From Dictyophora rubrovolvata (Eukaryota > Basidiomycota > Agaricomycetes > Phallales > Phallaceae): a stretch of DNA of 64,000 nucleotides. Shown here one piece after another: positions 34,763-46,348 of this stretch (the first letter of the stretch is position 1; every line of letters begins with the position of its first letter). Both the position numbers and the translations under genes were made by a program. Below the pieces are notes generated by a model. It saw only the letters and a list, made by a program, of their open reading frames with translations, made no database searches and was not told where the DNA came from. Location of the stretch: positions 806,001 to 870,000 of the forward strand of contig CP114117.1 of the NCBI GenBank assembly GCA_029959195.1. The letters are read 5' to 3'.

Positions 34763-35103
34763 AAAAGATAATTGAAGCTGTTTTTACTTTTGTAGTTTCG
34801 ATTACCGTGTCATAAAAAATTACCGTCTTCCAACTCGCTCTTGTCCTTTCGTCTGAAGTTTTATAATGAAATTATTATAACCACCTACAACAACAGGCAT
34901 GGCATATACTATATTCTTAAGGCCTGTACTAGCATACTGTCGTATTACAAACACAGCTAATACATCGAGAAGAAGAAAAGGAAGAAAAAAGTGAATAATT
35001 AAGAAACATAGAAAAGGGGAGAAAAGAATTTAAAAGCTTAGTTGAGGGGCAGCAGGAATGTTTGGCAAAGCCACGTGATCTAATTTCAAGTTTCTGTAGC
35101 TCT

Positions 35104-36037
<934 letters not shown>

Positions 36038-36365
36038 TTACGAAAATATTACGACAAGATTTCAAAAAGTGAGTTAAGGTGGCAGAAAGTTGCACGAGAT
36101 GATTGTGGTTTGAGACAGAGGTAGAAAGTGGGGGGGGTCTCTTCTCAGCTCTCTGCACCTCTTTTTGCCCCCAACAATTGTCGCAGTTTCCGTCCTGGTC
36201 CGTGCACACTGATGTGGTCCATTGTGGGTCCCGCCAAAATAATGCATCTAGTGCTCGGAATTTTTATGCTGAATTCACTTCCGACCGCGCCTGCCAGTGA
36301 GTCGTGACTAGTGGCTGACAGCCAATTTGACTCGGATTCTCCATTGACTTGTTCGATTATTTGTC

Positions 36366-36497
36366 ATGTTGCGACTTCTTGCACTTATGACTTGTGCAGG
36401 TGTTGGTATAGGTACCGCCGGTTTTGTAATTAAAGTCTTTCAATTCGATGTAGTATACACACCTCAAGCTCAGCGCTGGCGGGAACGTCTCCGGTAA
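36366..36497 (+). CDS. possible 43-aa small membrane protein
   Basis: ATG at 36366 opens a frame ending TAA at 36495-36497. It has an N-terminal hydrophobic helix (LLALMTCAGVGIGTAGFVI), then VFQFDVVYTPQAQRWRERLR, a short amphipathic basic tail. This layout recalls small mitochondrial inner-membrane proteins. The family is not recognised. An alternative splice from a GTAACT donor at 36494 would change only the last residues. It lies head-to-head with H3, 328 bp away. Without conservation data it may be chance. Confidence 0.35.
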   Translation: MLRLLALMTCAGVGIGTAGFVIKVFQFDVVYTPQAQRWRERLR

Positions 36498-37553
36498 CTT
36501 GTCGCCTGCGATATCAATATCTGGATTTCCTTACATGCAGTCTACATTAAGCGTAGAGACTCGAGAGTACTAATAATCAGCAATCCGGGCAACATCTCAA
36601 TTCCGCTCGGAACTGTTCGGATAAAAAAACTTTCGAGATCGGACCCCTTCTAATGTATGTATAACACTTTTAAATTATGAAATCTTTTTCACAACCATTA
36701 AATACTTTGAGTACACATTAAATTATTCTGTTTATTCTGCTCAAGGTGGAAATAATTCATAGTGTGCATGTGCGCCAGCACCTATCCAGTGTAATACCGC
36801 CATCGTTATCATCATGATTCGTTCGCAATTTTGATTTCGTGGGAATCCCGCCGGACTCCCGAATCGATATGTTCAGAGCTCGAGTCTATCATGAAGGCTC
36901 GTTCGCCCTGACTCCCAAGCATTCGATTCGATATTCGACAACTTGAATTCTGCCACAGTAAGAATTCTTCCCGGGACTTACCCGTATCAATAATGAACGA
37001 ATCAAAATATCTCTTTATGGTCGCGTCGGAATGAACAAAAATCTAGATTCCTTGAAGCCTGGTTGCTTTCAAATAACAAAAATTCGATGCCAACCTGAAA
37101 TTGAGTCACTGACAGAAAAGCTCAGCAGGCCATAAAGATCTTTCTTAAAATTCGACCACGTTTCAAGGTCTCTCCATAGACGTATGACAAGTTGTAAGGC
37201 TCTGTCAATATCCTGGTGTTAGTGAGTCTGAAAGTCAATCTTCAACACTGCCACCACTGAGATTAGTAGTCACGACTCGGATGATTATGTAAGGATCGCG
37301 AAAAAACTCTTCTCTAGAATATATCACATAAAGAGCCTTTTTCATCGCTCCTTTGCCGGTAGACTAATTTTGTGCCCCTCGTGCACGGTATACTTCATAA
37401 AATCCCATCAGTGCCAATTGGAGTCCGGTCTTGATTAGCGACTCGGAGATATCCAAATAAGTACAAAGAACCAGTGACGGTGATCAAATTCAAATATCGT
37501 TCATTCTTGCTCTTATCGTCGCCCTCCGTTGGCGTTTTCTTTTCTTTTCTTTC
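36498..37553. other. intergenic, nothing recognised
   Basis: 1 kb without coding motifs on either strand. The end holds the GT17 promoter with a pyrimidine tract just before its ATG. Confidence 0.45.
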
Positions 37554-38885
37554 ATGCTTTCTAAATCACTGTGTAAACCTCGATTTATTATAATTGCACT
37601 TTTCTTGCTCATATCTTTACATCTAATATGGAGCAATTTCTTCATTTTTAGGAATCATCTTTCATACGCGACAAGGCCTATATGGGACGCCCCGTCCAGC
37701 TTTTTGGAAACAATTACACACTACCATGCCGAGGGCATGCCTATTGATGCTCACATTTGTCGTCTACATGGCTGGGATGCAAGGCCGCCCCAAACTGAAA
37801 CGGTCATTTTCGATGCCATGCTTATGAGCAACGAAGTTGACCTGCTTGAAATTCGTCTGAATGAGTTAGACCCCGTGGTGGACTACTTTGTCATCCTGGA
37901 GTCCAATGCGACATTCACTGGGTTACCCAAAGATACCTACTTCGCCGACAACAGAGAGAGATTCTCCAAGTTTGAAAAGAAAATCTTATACCAATTGTAA
38001 GCACGTGCAATAATTCGCTAAAGAACCCAAACCGATCTCCCATTCTTGCACAATTTCAGTTTTCCTGGATACCCATTACAACCCGGTAACACACCATGGG
38101 ATACCGAAGCCGCTACTCGTGATGCAATGACAAAATTTTTGCGCTCATACACAGAGGAGTCGACGCCACACGCTACTAATCTCATTATTATGTCGGATGT
38201 CGATGAGATACCCTCTCGGCATACATTATCACTCCTTAGAACCTGCGATTTTAAAGATGCCTTACATCTGCAAATGCGCACATACTTGTATAGGTATGTA
38301 CCCGTGGCATTATCTGTTGACAAGAACTACATCTGAGCTCTGTGTTGATATAGCTTCGAATGGTTTCTTGATCTCTCTAGCTGGCGTGCCAGTGTGCAAA
38401 CTTGGAACTCTACAAGCTATTATCGACACTCTAAGAGTACGGAAAGAATACTGGCCGATGCGGGATGGCATTGCAGTTATTGCTTTCGACATATTTCTGA
38501 TTATATCCTCAAAATGAAGGGCTACTCGCATTCCGATCGTTTAGCTGGACGAACGGAATTGCTAGAACCCGACTATATACAAGATACCATCTGTAAAGGA
38601 AAAGACATTTTCGGAATGCTGCCGGAAGCCTATAAAGTAAGTCAAATTACCTGGCATGAATTATGCAGTCGGGTAAAACCCTGGTCTTAGTTTTCGGATT
38701 TGTTGTCGCAAATGAATCCGACTCCGTGAGTTTGAGATTTTTAATGCAACTTGAATACCCGACGACGATATTGATTCATTTCCTTTAGATCCACGTCAGC
38801 GGTGGGATTACCTAGTTTTTTGATACAGAATGCGAAGAAATTCCGCTTTCTTTTACCTGGTGGATGTCAGCGGACGCCTCAGTAG
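37554..38885 (+). CDS. GT17 glycosyltransferase (beta-1,4-mannosyl-glycoprotein GlcNAc-transferase family)
   Basis: Five exons (37554-37996, 38060-38293, 38354-38636, 38691-38725, 38789-38885) give 363 aa. A single N-terminal membrane helix ([16 protein letters not shown]) makes it a type II Golgi protein. The catalytic part shows [48 protein letters not shown] (Asp-x-Asp metal site) and [20 protein letters not shown]. This is the GT17 core found in animal MGAT3 and in uncharacterised fungal proteins. In fungi the acceptor is not established. The C-terminus ends [14 protein letters not shown]. Confidence 0.88.
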
Positions 38886-39465
38886 ATGCGCCGCTAGCGA
38901 GCGTGGCTGGAGCCTCGAACGTCAACCCTCTTTCTGTCCCGTCGTCGGCGGTATATTTATGTCTCTATCCCCGCCGGTATTATTTCCACTGTTTATTATT
39001 GTAGCACCAAGCTTCACGCGCATAGTTCTTCAACGTTTGTGTAGTATAGCAAGCGTATAACAAAATGCTCAATTTCGGGCTTCGCATGTGTACATATATG
39101 ATTCAAGCCTACTTACGGCGGGTCGACGAGTCTTTTAGTAAGGGCCATACATAACATAACCCAGTGGCTAGTATGCGGCGATGACTGACGACCAATTGAT
39201 GCACCGGTATCCATCGTCTTTTGAAGTGAGGATTGCAAGTCATCAGCGACCCTGCAAAGCACGTGACCCGGTCTAAATTTGTGGCCACCAGTACACAGCC
39301 GGTAGGCACCGCACCAAGAGAAAGTGACGTCTCTCTCCTAGACTTTTCTCCCTATCTTCTTCTGTACGGCACTCCACCAGCTCCCTACGCTCTCTTCACT
39401 GTTTTTCCTTATAATCCTTGGATAATCGCATTCACTGTTTTCTCTCTTTTGATTACAAAAAAGAC
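38886..39465. other. intergenic
   Basis: Promoter region of the next gene. A pyrimidine-rich stretch covers 39340-39460. No further feature. Confidence 0.45.
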
Positions 39466-40125
39466 ATGTTTGGTTTTACACCCGAATATAGGAACTCCAA
39501 AAACACAAGGATGCTGGCCGAGCTTATAGACAAGGTTCAACCATTGAATTCAACTCAAGCTGTACGTCTGTTAAACCGATTCGTTTCTTCTCTCATTTTC
39601 TAATTTGACATCTCTTATTCCTAGACACCCACTCCTTCTCCAGAACCAGCGCATGATTCGAACGTACCAGAAATTGATGGCTCCCATGCAGGTACGAAAT
39701 GACATTTCTCGTGGTGCTTGTAAAGATATATCATACGACTTTTCATCATCTTCTTTTCTTTCGTAGCCTTCATCGGTCTTATGGTCGGTCTGTCGGCGAT
39801 CATTCTGATCTGTTGCGGTCTGGTGTATTATCTACTGCGCACCCGTCCTCGCGATGCCGATGCGGCTCGCGGCTTGTACAGGAGTCCAAAAAATTCTCAA
39901 GCCAAAGATCAATGGAACAATGAATTCGACCCCAACAGCGAGGATGAGGATATTGAGAAGCAACATCCTCGCCGTGATCGAGAGGGAGCCGACGGGAATG
40001 GACTGTCCGCCGGTCAAACGCAAGAGAGTACACGGTATGATGATGACTCCTTTGATCCGGAGAAGATTCGTGCGAGTGTTCCAAAATCTGGCAGCTCGGC
40101 TGCTCCCACCCAGTCTGCCTTATAA
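39466..40125 (+). CDS. hypothetical single-pass membrane protein
   Basis: Three exons (39466-39561, 39625-39691, 39767-40125) give 173 aa. A short N-terminal part with Pro/Ser (TPTPSPEPAHDSN) leads to one strong membrane helix (FIGLMVGLSAIILICCGLVYYLL), followed directly by basic residues (RTRPRDADAARG), so the C-terminus is probably cytosolic. The tail is acidic and disordered (NEFDPNSEDEDIEKQHP). No signal peptide and no recognised family. Confidence 0.7.
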
Positions 40126-40600
40126 CTCTTTTCTTTTTAATCATCAAAACAAAAATGGACAGTTCATTGATACCTCCCTTTTTACTGACTTGATTTCCGA
40201 TACATCTAGTTATAAGGACTGGTTATTTTTTTTCCCCTTTGGACTCCTTTTCCGTCCCTTGCTTACTTCGTCTCGCACCCACTTTCCTCCACTTTCCTTA
40301 ATGAACTATCTGTACCTTCTTTCCTTCCCGACTAACTGTTGTTGCTACTGTTTAGACATTTCGGAGCGTCTAATTTATTGTTATGCTAACAACATTAAAT
40401 TGTTTTTTTACAACAAGATTTTTGAGAGAGAGGAATTGAGATGGCGAACGGTCGGAGAAATGGCCTTATTTTATTTACTCAAGTGCAGCACTGGAGGGTC
40501 AAACTGTATGCTGCCTCCAAAAAAAAATAGCCTGACGGCTGGCACGCCACAATAGACTAAACTGTACCCTCAATGTCATTAAGAATAGAATCATAGACCC
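40126..40600. other. convergent 3' region
   Basis: 3' ends of the membrane-protein gene and of the release-factor gene. No additional feature. Confidence 0.45.
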
Positions 40601-41346
40601 CTAATCCCCACGTCTATTGCTTTTGACCGTAGACCTGTACATTTTTGAAGCACGATTCCGAGCTTTCATCGTGCGTTCGTGATCCCGTTTGCGTGCCATA
40701 CGTTCTGAATCAGGGGGTGTTGGAATAATGGAAGAGCAGACATTATATATTACAGAGTGTAGCTAGAAATATAATTATTCGTTAATGCAAGCTTGTGAAC
40801 TGGCGTCGGCGACGTACTTTTTTGAAACAGTCATCGATGTTTTGTGCTTGACTTCGGAATTGGGTGGATGATACCAGTAGACTATTAGAGGAAGCGACAT
40901 ATACCGGCTAACATCCGAAGATTAAGAGCAATTATGGGCTAAGAGACAAAAAAAGTACGAACATTATTCCTCAATGACAGCCTTGCCCATGGAGGAATCC
41001 ACGACTTGTCAAGCGAACAACGAATGGTAGCTTTGGTGTTAACTTTGTTGACATTCTAAAGATTGTCAGCACTGAATATATGTAAGAGAAATGATACTGG
41101 AATAATACGAACTTGCCCACCAGGACCCGAGCTCCTAGCGAAAGTCATCTCAACTTCATCCCTCGGAATAGAACATTGAGAAAAATTTCGAAGCCATTCT
41201 CTCGCTAATGTCACCTCCTCTTTAGAACTAGGTAGATGGGGCAATGAGGGTGGTTTAGGAAGACTTGCGCTTGAGAAGAGACGAATGTAAAGTGTATGGG
41301 TTATGAGAAAAAGGATACGCTTATTATGCAAGTGGACTGCCATCAT
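40601..41346 (-). CDS. mitochondrial class-I release-factor-like protein (ICT1/Pth4 type)
   Basis: Four exons (41113-41346, 40963-41055, 40818-40907, 40601-40762) give 192 aa. The N-terminus (THTLYIRLFSSASLPKPPS) fits a mitochondrial presequence. The domain contains MTFARSSGPGGQNVNKVNTK, the GGQ motif that triggers peptidyl-tRNA hydrolysis, then WIPPWARLSL, and a basic C-terminal tail (RMARKRDHERTMKARNRAS) that in ICT1/ArfB proteins enters the empty mRNA channel. The codon-recognition domains of true RF1 are absent. The expected role is rescue of stalled mitochondrial ribosomes. Confidence 0.9.
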
Positions 41347-41414
41347 ATAAAATAAATGATAAAAAAATATTCCAAAAAGAAAGATTCAGGTAAGACTGAA
41401 TATCCGAAAAATTC

Positions 41415-41687
41415 CTAAAGCGACCATGTTGGGAACCTCGCACGGTTTCCTCTAGTAAAAGGCGAGAGGGAAGTTCGTTCTGTAAGATTCCCAGCCGCTG
41501 ACAGATTAGGGAGACGCCCAGAGCTCGATATTTGGGAGAATGCATTTGAGTGGGCGTGTCGATTATAGTTAAGCGCCCACTCAGTACTTACGAAAGCTCT
41601 AAGACTACATAACAAACTAGAGCTCGCCCTGATAGTACCTGACTTATGAATTAAGGTAATTTGATGAGTAGAGCGTACTGAAAACAT
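41415..41687 (-). CDS. uncertain small ORF
   Basis: Starts MFSVRSTHQITLIHKSGTIR, Arg/Ser-rich like a mitochondrial presequence. A GTAAGT donor follows codon 32. An overlapping frame continues LGVSLICQRLGILQNELPSR. I could not connect them into a recognised protein. It may be a small unrecognised gene or chance. Confidence 0.25.
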   Translation of the reverse strand: MFSVRSTHQITLIHKSGTIRASSSLLCSLRAFVSTEWALNYNRHAHSNAFSQISSSGRLPNLSAAGNLTERTSLSPFTRGNRARFPTWSL

Positions 41688-41943
41688 TAATATTAATTCT
41701 TCGGTGTCTCCGTTATGGCGGACATTTTTCGCCTCAAGTTTGCAGTAGACTCAACAGCAATATGATCATGACAATCGCTATCATTGAGCTAGAAAACTCA
41801 ATAAATATTCACTCGTTTTTGGATGATGACCACGACGATCCGTATCCCAGACCATTTACGGAATTTTGGTCAACTTCGTGGGATGACAGGCGAGGAATAC
41901 AAGGAATGCGTATGAGTTGTGTTTTACAGTCTCAGTTAATTAT

Positions 41944-43379
41944 TCTACAAAGTGGAGGATTTGCTAACAATCTGAGTAATCGTCACTTCAATAGGGACAG
42001 ATGCGTTTCCAGGAACTCTTATCACATTCTTCAATGATTCCTTCTCCTGGGAAGGACGGTAAAACGGTACACAAATGTTCTGGTTTCTAGAATTAAGAGA
42101 TTGCGATAAAGATTTACAGTATATATATCTTACCCGTTGAATACCAAAGACGACAAATACTGCGAAGGGGACTGTTTGGTTGACTCAAGTTAGTCAGGGA
42201 TACACGTAAACTTTGGAACACTCACGTAGAGCGAGAAAAATACCAGAAGCCAGTATACCTTTGTTATCCGCTCCTATCAGAACCGCACACACGCTATGCA
42301 ACACATCAGAATCACGTTTTCCTCACTTCACGCCAGCCAGATCACTTACAGTACAGCAATAATTGAAAAACCAGTAAAAACGACAGCACGGATAAGGAGT
42401 CCAACAGTGACGTCCTGACCTCCAGCATAGAGCCTGCGAAAGCTTCGCCGATGCCGGTAGACTTTAACAAAAATCATAGCTAGTGAAGTCAATACGGCTC
42501 AAAAAATCTGTAAAATGCGAAATACTTGCCCAGAATAGCGAGTGCACCAACAACTCCGACGGCTGCGAGACCCGGAGGAATATTTGCACTATGAGAATTA
42601 GAAATTAGAATTATAATGAAGTAACTTCAAGCCACACGCTTACAATTTGTTCTTGCTTATATGACAATAAAAGTGTAAACGTTGGACTTCCGTAGGATGG
42701 CGGCTTGCATACTGGGAGCATATTAAGTGTATCGGATGAAACACAAATGGCGTAAATCTCACAACAGGGACAGCTATAAGCATGGCCACCAATATCAGGT
42801 ACGGAGTTCCGAGCATCTGTTTGTTTAAATTAACGGCGAGCCCGTTTTACAAGCATACATATATGCCAAACGTACAATAGAAAGGAGTGTTATGTTCCAC
42901 GTGGACGACTGAGGTACAACACTGCTTGAAAGAATTCTGCTAAAGGAAAGGTATATCTGAAAACAAGTTATAAAAAGTGGAGGATTCTATAGTATGTTCG
43001 CATACTTGTAAGACAAACATCAAGGAACTAAAACTGGCCATTGGGGCCGCCCCGTACGTAAAGGCCGCTTGCGCAACGCAGAGATTTTGACTGGGTTTAG
43101 GATTGTATAACTCGCCGCCATACAAACTAGAATTGGGTCATCATTATGTTTGAACATACAAAGGTTGGCGACTCACAGAAGAGAATACGATAACGAGTAA
43201 AGGAACCATGAAATGATGAAATTTATGAAGCAAGGATGCCGACGGACTTTCTCCGAAGAGGTTACGGAGGTGAGCAAGATGAAAATCATTCCAATCTGGC
43301 CACCGACGATCTGGAGGATCGAGAAGACCAGCAAGGAAGCTTTGCCCCCTGCTGTCTCGATAGGTGAAGAAGAGTCCAT
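41944..43379 (-). CDS. seven-helix membrane protein, putative fungal GPCR-like
   Basis: About nine short exons, starting ATG at 43379 (MDSSSPIETAGGKASLLVFS) and ending TAG at 41944-41946. Helices in order: VFSILQIVGGQIGMIFILL; FINFIISWFLYSLSYSLL; LCVAQAAFTYGAAPMASF; YLILVAMLIAVPVV; GLAAVGVVGALAILG; GLLIRAVVFTGFSIIAVL; a last one near FAVFVVFGIQR. Short loops and a soluble C-terminus (FYRPSQEKESLKNVIRV) follow. The layout matches the large family of uncharacterised basidiomycete seven-helix proteins, often compared with cAMP-receptor or STE3-like receptors. Ligand unknown. Middle exon boundaries are approximate. Confidence 0.6.
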
Positions 43380-44262
43380 GGATGGACGATGAATTGAGCG
43401 GAAAGAATGGTTTTCTATTTGGGATGAAACGGTGCCCGGCGGTGTGACTAATACCGAGTAGTATTCCAAACGAAGTACAAAGGTCGGTTGAACCTTAATG
43501 GCTATGACTGATGGGCAGATCAAAAGAATATCGTTCAAAATTGGACAGGTCGCAAAAGCGGTGGGTCTTACCACAAATACTACTGCTCGCAACCCCTCTA
43601 GAAAAGGCCTTGATGGAAGGAACTAAAATGAAAAGAGGGGAAGAGAGGGGAGCGGGAACCCTTGGCCTGGCCTGCATTATGGGCACCCCATTTCAAGGAA
43701 AGGCCAATTTAGCGCAGTGCTATTTTTGACTCCCCGAATGAACCAGACACCGTCGTGTCAGCAGATCCGAAAGCCCGAGAAACGTCCCTAGCCTGTTTTG
43801 GATAGGATGCCAACGACGCCAGTAATATTGGTTCCTTGCTGGCCATGGAGATCATTTTTGGCCTGTCATAATCTGTCATAATCAGCGCGGCCAACGCTGA
43901 CCTCCGTATGGAGATGTATCATGCGAGTATGTTACCGGATAAGCTCTTATGGGCGTGCACGGTGAATGGCTTCTGGACGCGGAAACACATCTATTCGTAA
44001 GATTGAAATCGCTAAAACAAATGATACGACCACCACTGAAGCAGTCCTTCGGAGCTTTCGAGTCCTCGGCAGACTGCGGGGAGATCGAGCCTAAAGAAAA
44101 GAATAAGACCGGCGATGTGAATGTTTCATCAAGAGATAAACCTAATTACAAGGTTGCCCAGTTGACTCTAAAAAAATCAGCAGCACAAAATATTTAGCGG
44201 GGCGACTAGCATTTGACGTAACCTGCTGGGAATTATGTAACCCATCGCATCCCTCTCTACAT
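43380..44262. other. intergenic / BRE2 promoter
   Basis: Short frames (43511-43729, 43949-44197) show no recognisable motif. Divergent promoter region of the seven-helix protein and BRE2. Confidence 0.4.
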
Positions 44263-46146
44263 ATGCTCGTTCGCGGCGCTTCAGCGACACCAGAAACAGC
44301 TCCAACGCTAAATGTCTCTCAACCCCTTCCAAACGCTCGTAAAAGGAAAAATGTTTCTGCTGAAGAAGAAGAAGTCAAAAGCGAAAATGCAGCTGAAATC
44401 AATAATGTGGTTTTGACGCAAAACGCTACTCGACCTCTCTTAACTATCTCCCGGCATCCTATTTTCGCCCCTTGTCAAGACAATTCACCTTTTCTCTTGA
44501 TTGAAGTATCTGCTTTCAATCGACAACTTGATAAAATTGGTTTCAAGTACACCCCGGCTGGTGTATCTGAACCTGGCATGGTGATTCCATTCCGGACCAT
44601 AGAAAGCAAACCGCAATGCACACGCGTAAGCTGGGAAGACAAAAGCCACTCAATCAAGGTTACCCGAGACGGTCTCGGACTCTATGGAGAAAATGGGTTC
44701 TCAAGCGCCAGAGCTAATGTCGGTGTTCAAGAGGGCAAGTGGTATATGGAAGTTCAAGTCGAGAAAGGAGGTGGAGAAAGGTTATCTCATATTTCCAGTC
44801 GCATGGATGGTGCTCACGTCCGGTTGGGATGGGGGAGAAGAGAAGCTCCTCTTAATGGACCCGTTGGACTCGATGGTTATAGTTATGGCGTTATAGACAA
44901 GACAGGCAACAAAGTAACACTCTCAAGACCCAGACCGTACGGCAAACCATTCGGTTCAGGCGATGTTATCGGCTTATACATATCGCTTCCTACGCGGCGC
45001 AAGCCGAACCCGAGAGATCCAGATGATCCCGCACATATCCATCGAGAACGTATTGCGATCGAACTCAAAGGTCAAGAGTACTTTGAATCCTTGGATTACC
45101 CCCAATGTAAAGAAATGGCCGCTCTTATGAATCATCAATCAAAAATGCCCAAGACTGAGACACCTCAGATGAAGAAGTCTGCTACTGTGAAGAATCTCCC
45201 TAATGAACGTACACGCGCTCAACCCGTCGCACCTGATACTGCGCCTCATCGCTCACTTCCTGTCTTGGAAGGATCAAAAATTGTCTACTTTGTAAACGGA
45301 GAATGTCAGGGAGCTGCCTTTGAAGACATTTATGATTTTCTTCAGCTTAAACCCGAAAACGGTTCCCGTAAAGCCAAAGAACGAAATCGCAAGAACAAAG
45401 AGGGTCAGCGGGAGCATAGTGAAAATCATTTCGATGACGGGACATTAGGTTACTATCCCACTTTCTCACTCTATGGCGGTGCTCAAGTCTTTATGAATCC
45501 CGGGCCGGACTTCGCATATCCACCACCAAATGATGTTGATGCTTTTTTAACTTCCTCTGAGCCCTCTACAGCCGATAAACCAACATGGAGACCAATGTCT
45601 GAACGATATAAAGAGTTTATGGAATTTCAATGGGAGTTGGATCGTAAAGAAGAAGCTGCAGCTAAGCTCGCGGCTGCCTCCCCCGAAGTGCTGGATGCTT
45701 TGGAAGAAAAGAAGCGACTTCAACGGGAGAAGAAACGTCTCGCGGAAGCTGCACGAAGAAAACGCAAAGCTGAGGAGAAAAAAGCTGCTCGTGCACAAGA
45801 ATTATCTGAGTTACCTAGATCTGTGCTCTCACCTGCGCTTTCGACATCCAATCGGTCTCCGAATCCTGATATGGAGATTGAAGAAGCACTTCTTGCAACA
45901 GCAACATTCACCGATGTCGGCACATCAACGCCAACGTATCCATCGAAAGAGGAAATGGACACATTCCGGACTTCCGTACCTGATACCCCTCAGTACAGCG
46001 ATGACGGCAATCAAGACGATCCACAGTCAGACGCGCAATCCGAATATGACAATATGGACATGGATAGTCGCATCATTGAACAACAATTGGAACATCTATT
46101 GGAAGAAGTTGCTCCGTCCCCACAACATATATCTTTCTCAGGGTAA
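44263..46146 (+). CDS. BRE2: BRE2/ASH2 SPRY subunit of the COMPASS H3K4 methyltransferase
   Basis: A single exon, unusual here, gives 627 aa. Basic Ser/Glu-rich N-terminus, then the SPRY domain: VSWEDKSHSIKVTRDGLGLY, SARANVGVQEGKWYMEVQVE, GAHVRLGWGRREAPLNGPVG and YGKPFGSGDVIGLYISLP. As in yeast Bre2 and human ASH2L the SPRY is split by a long insert (about residues 250-380); its last strands follow at KIVYFVNGECQGAAFEDIY and LGYYPTFSLYGGAQVFMNPG. A coiled, Lys/Arg/Ala-rich segment (EEKKRLQREKKRLAEAARRK) and an acidic tail follow. The tail ends with a helix (DSRIIEQQLEHLLEE) resembling the Sdc1/DPY30-binding helix. Nuclear. Confidence 0.9.
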   Translation: MLVRGASATPETAPTLNVSQPLPNARKRKNVSAEEEEVKSENAAEINNVVLTQNATRPLLTISRHPIFAPCQDNSPFLLIEVSAFNRQLDKIGFKYTPAGVSEPGMVIPFRTIESKPQCTRVSWEDKSHSIKVTRDGLGLYGENGFSSARANVGVQEGKWYMEVQVEKGGGERLSHISSRMDGAHVRLGWGRREAPLNGPVGLDGYSYGVIDKTGNKVTLSRPRPYGKPFGSGDVIGLYISLPTRRKPNPRDPDDPAHIHRERIAIELKGQEYFESLDYPQCKEMAALMNHQSKMPKTETPQMKKSATVKNLPNERTRAQPVAPDTAPHRSLPVLEGSKIVYFVNGECQGAAFEDIYDFLQLKPENGSRKAKERNRKNKEGQREHSENHFDDGTLGYYPTFSLYGGAQVFMNPGPDFAYPPPNDVDAFLTSSEPSTADKPTWRPMSERYKEFMEFQWELDRKEEAAAKLAAASPEVLDALEEKKRLQREKKRLAEAARRKRKAEEKKAARAQELSELPRSVLSPALSTSNRSPNPDMEIEEALLATATFTDVGTSTPTYPSKEEMDTFRTSVPDTPQYSDDGNQDDPQSDAQSEYDNMDMDSRIIEQQLEHLLEEVAPSPQHISFSG

Positions 46147-46348
46147 ACTCGTTGCTGGTATGTTATTTGTCAAAAAAGTATTACTGCTAAATTAATTTAT
46201 TCATTCTTAACAACATAGATGATACATCTCGGAAAACATTTCATGACCTTGCTATATCCGTTTTCGCTTTCCACCGGGGCGGTGGGGCTACGATGAGGTA
46301 ACTGGCGAAAGGGTTCGGAAAACGTTTCAGCACAGAGTGAATGAACTC

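Noticed and set aside
34763-35103. second histone gene next to H3
   Set aside because: No H4, H2A or H2B sequence is seen in either flank; the region is only 3' UTR of the mannanase and H3 genes.
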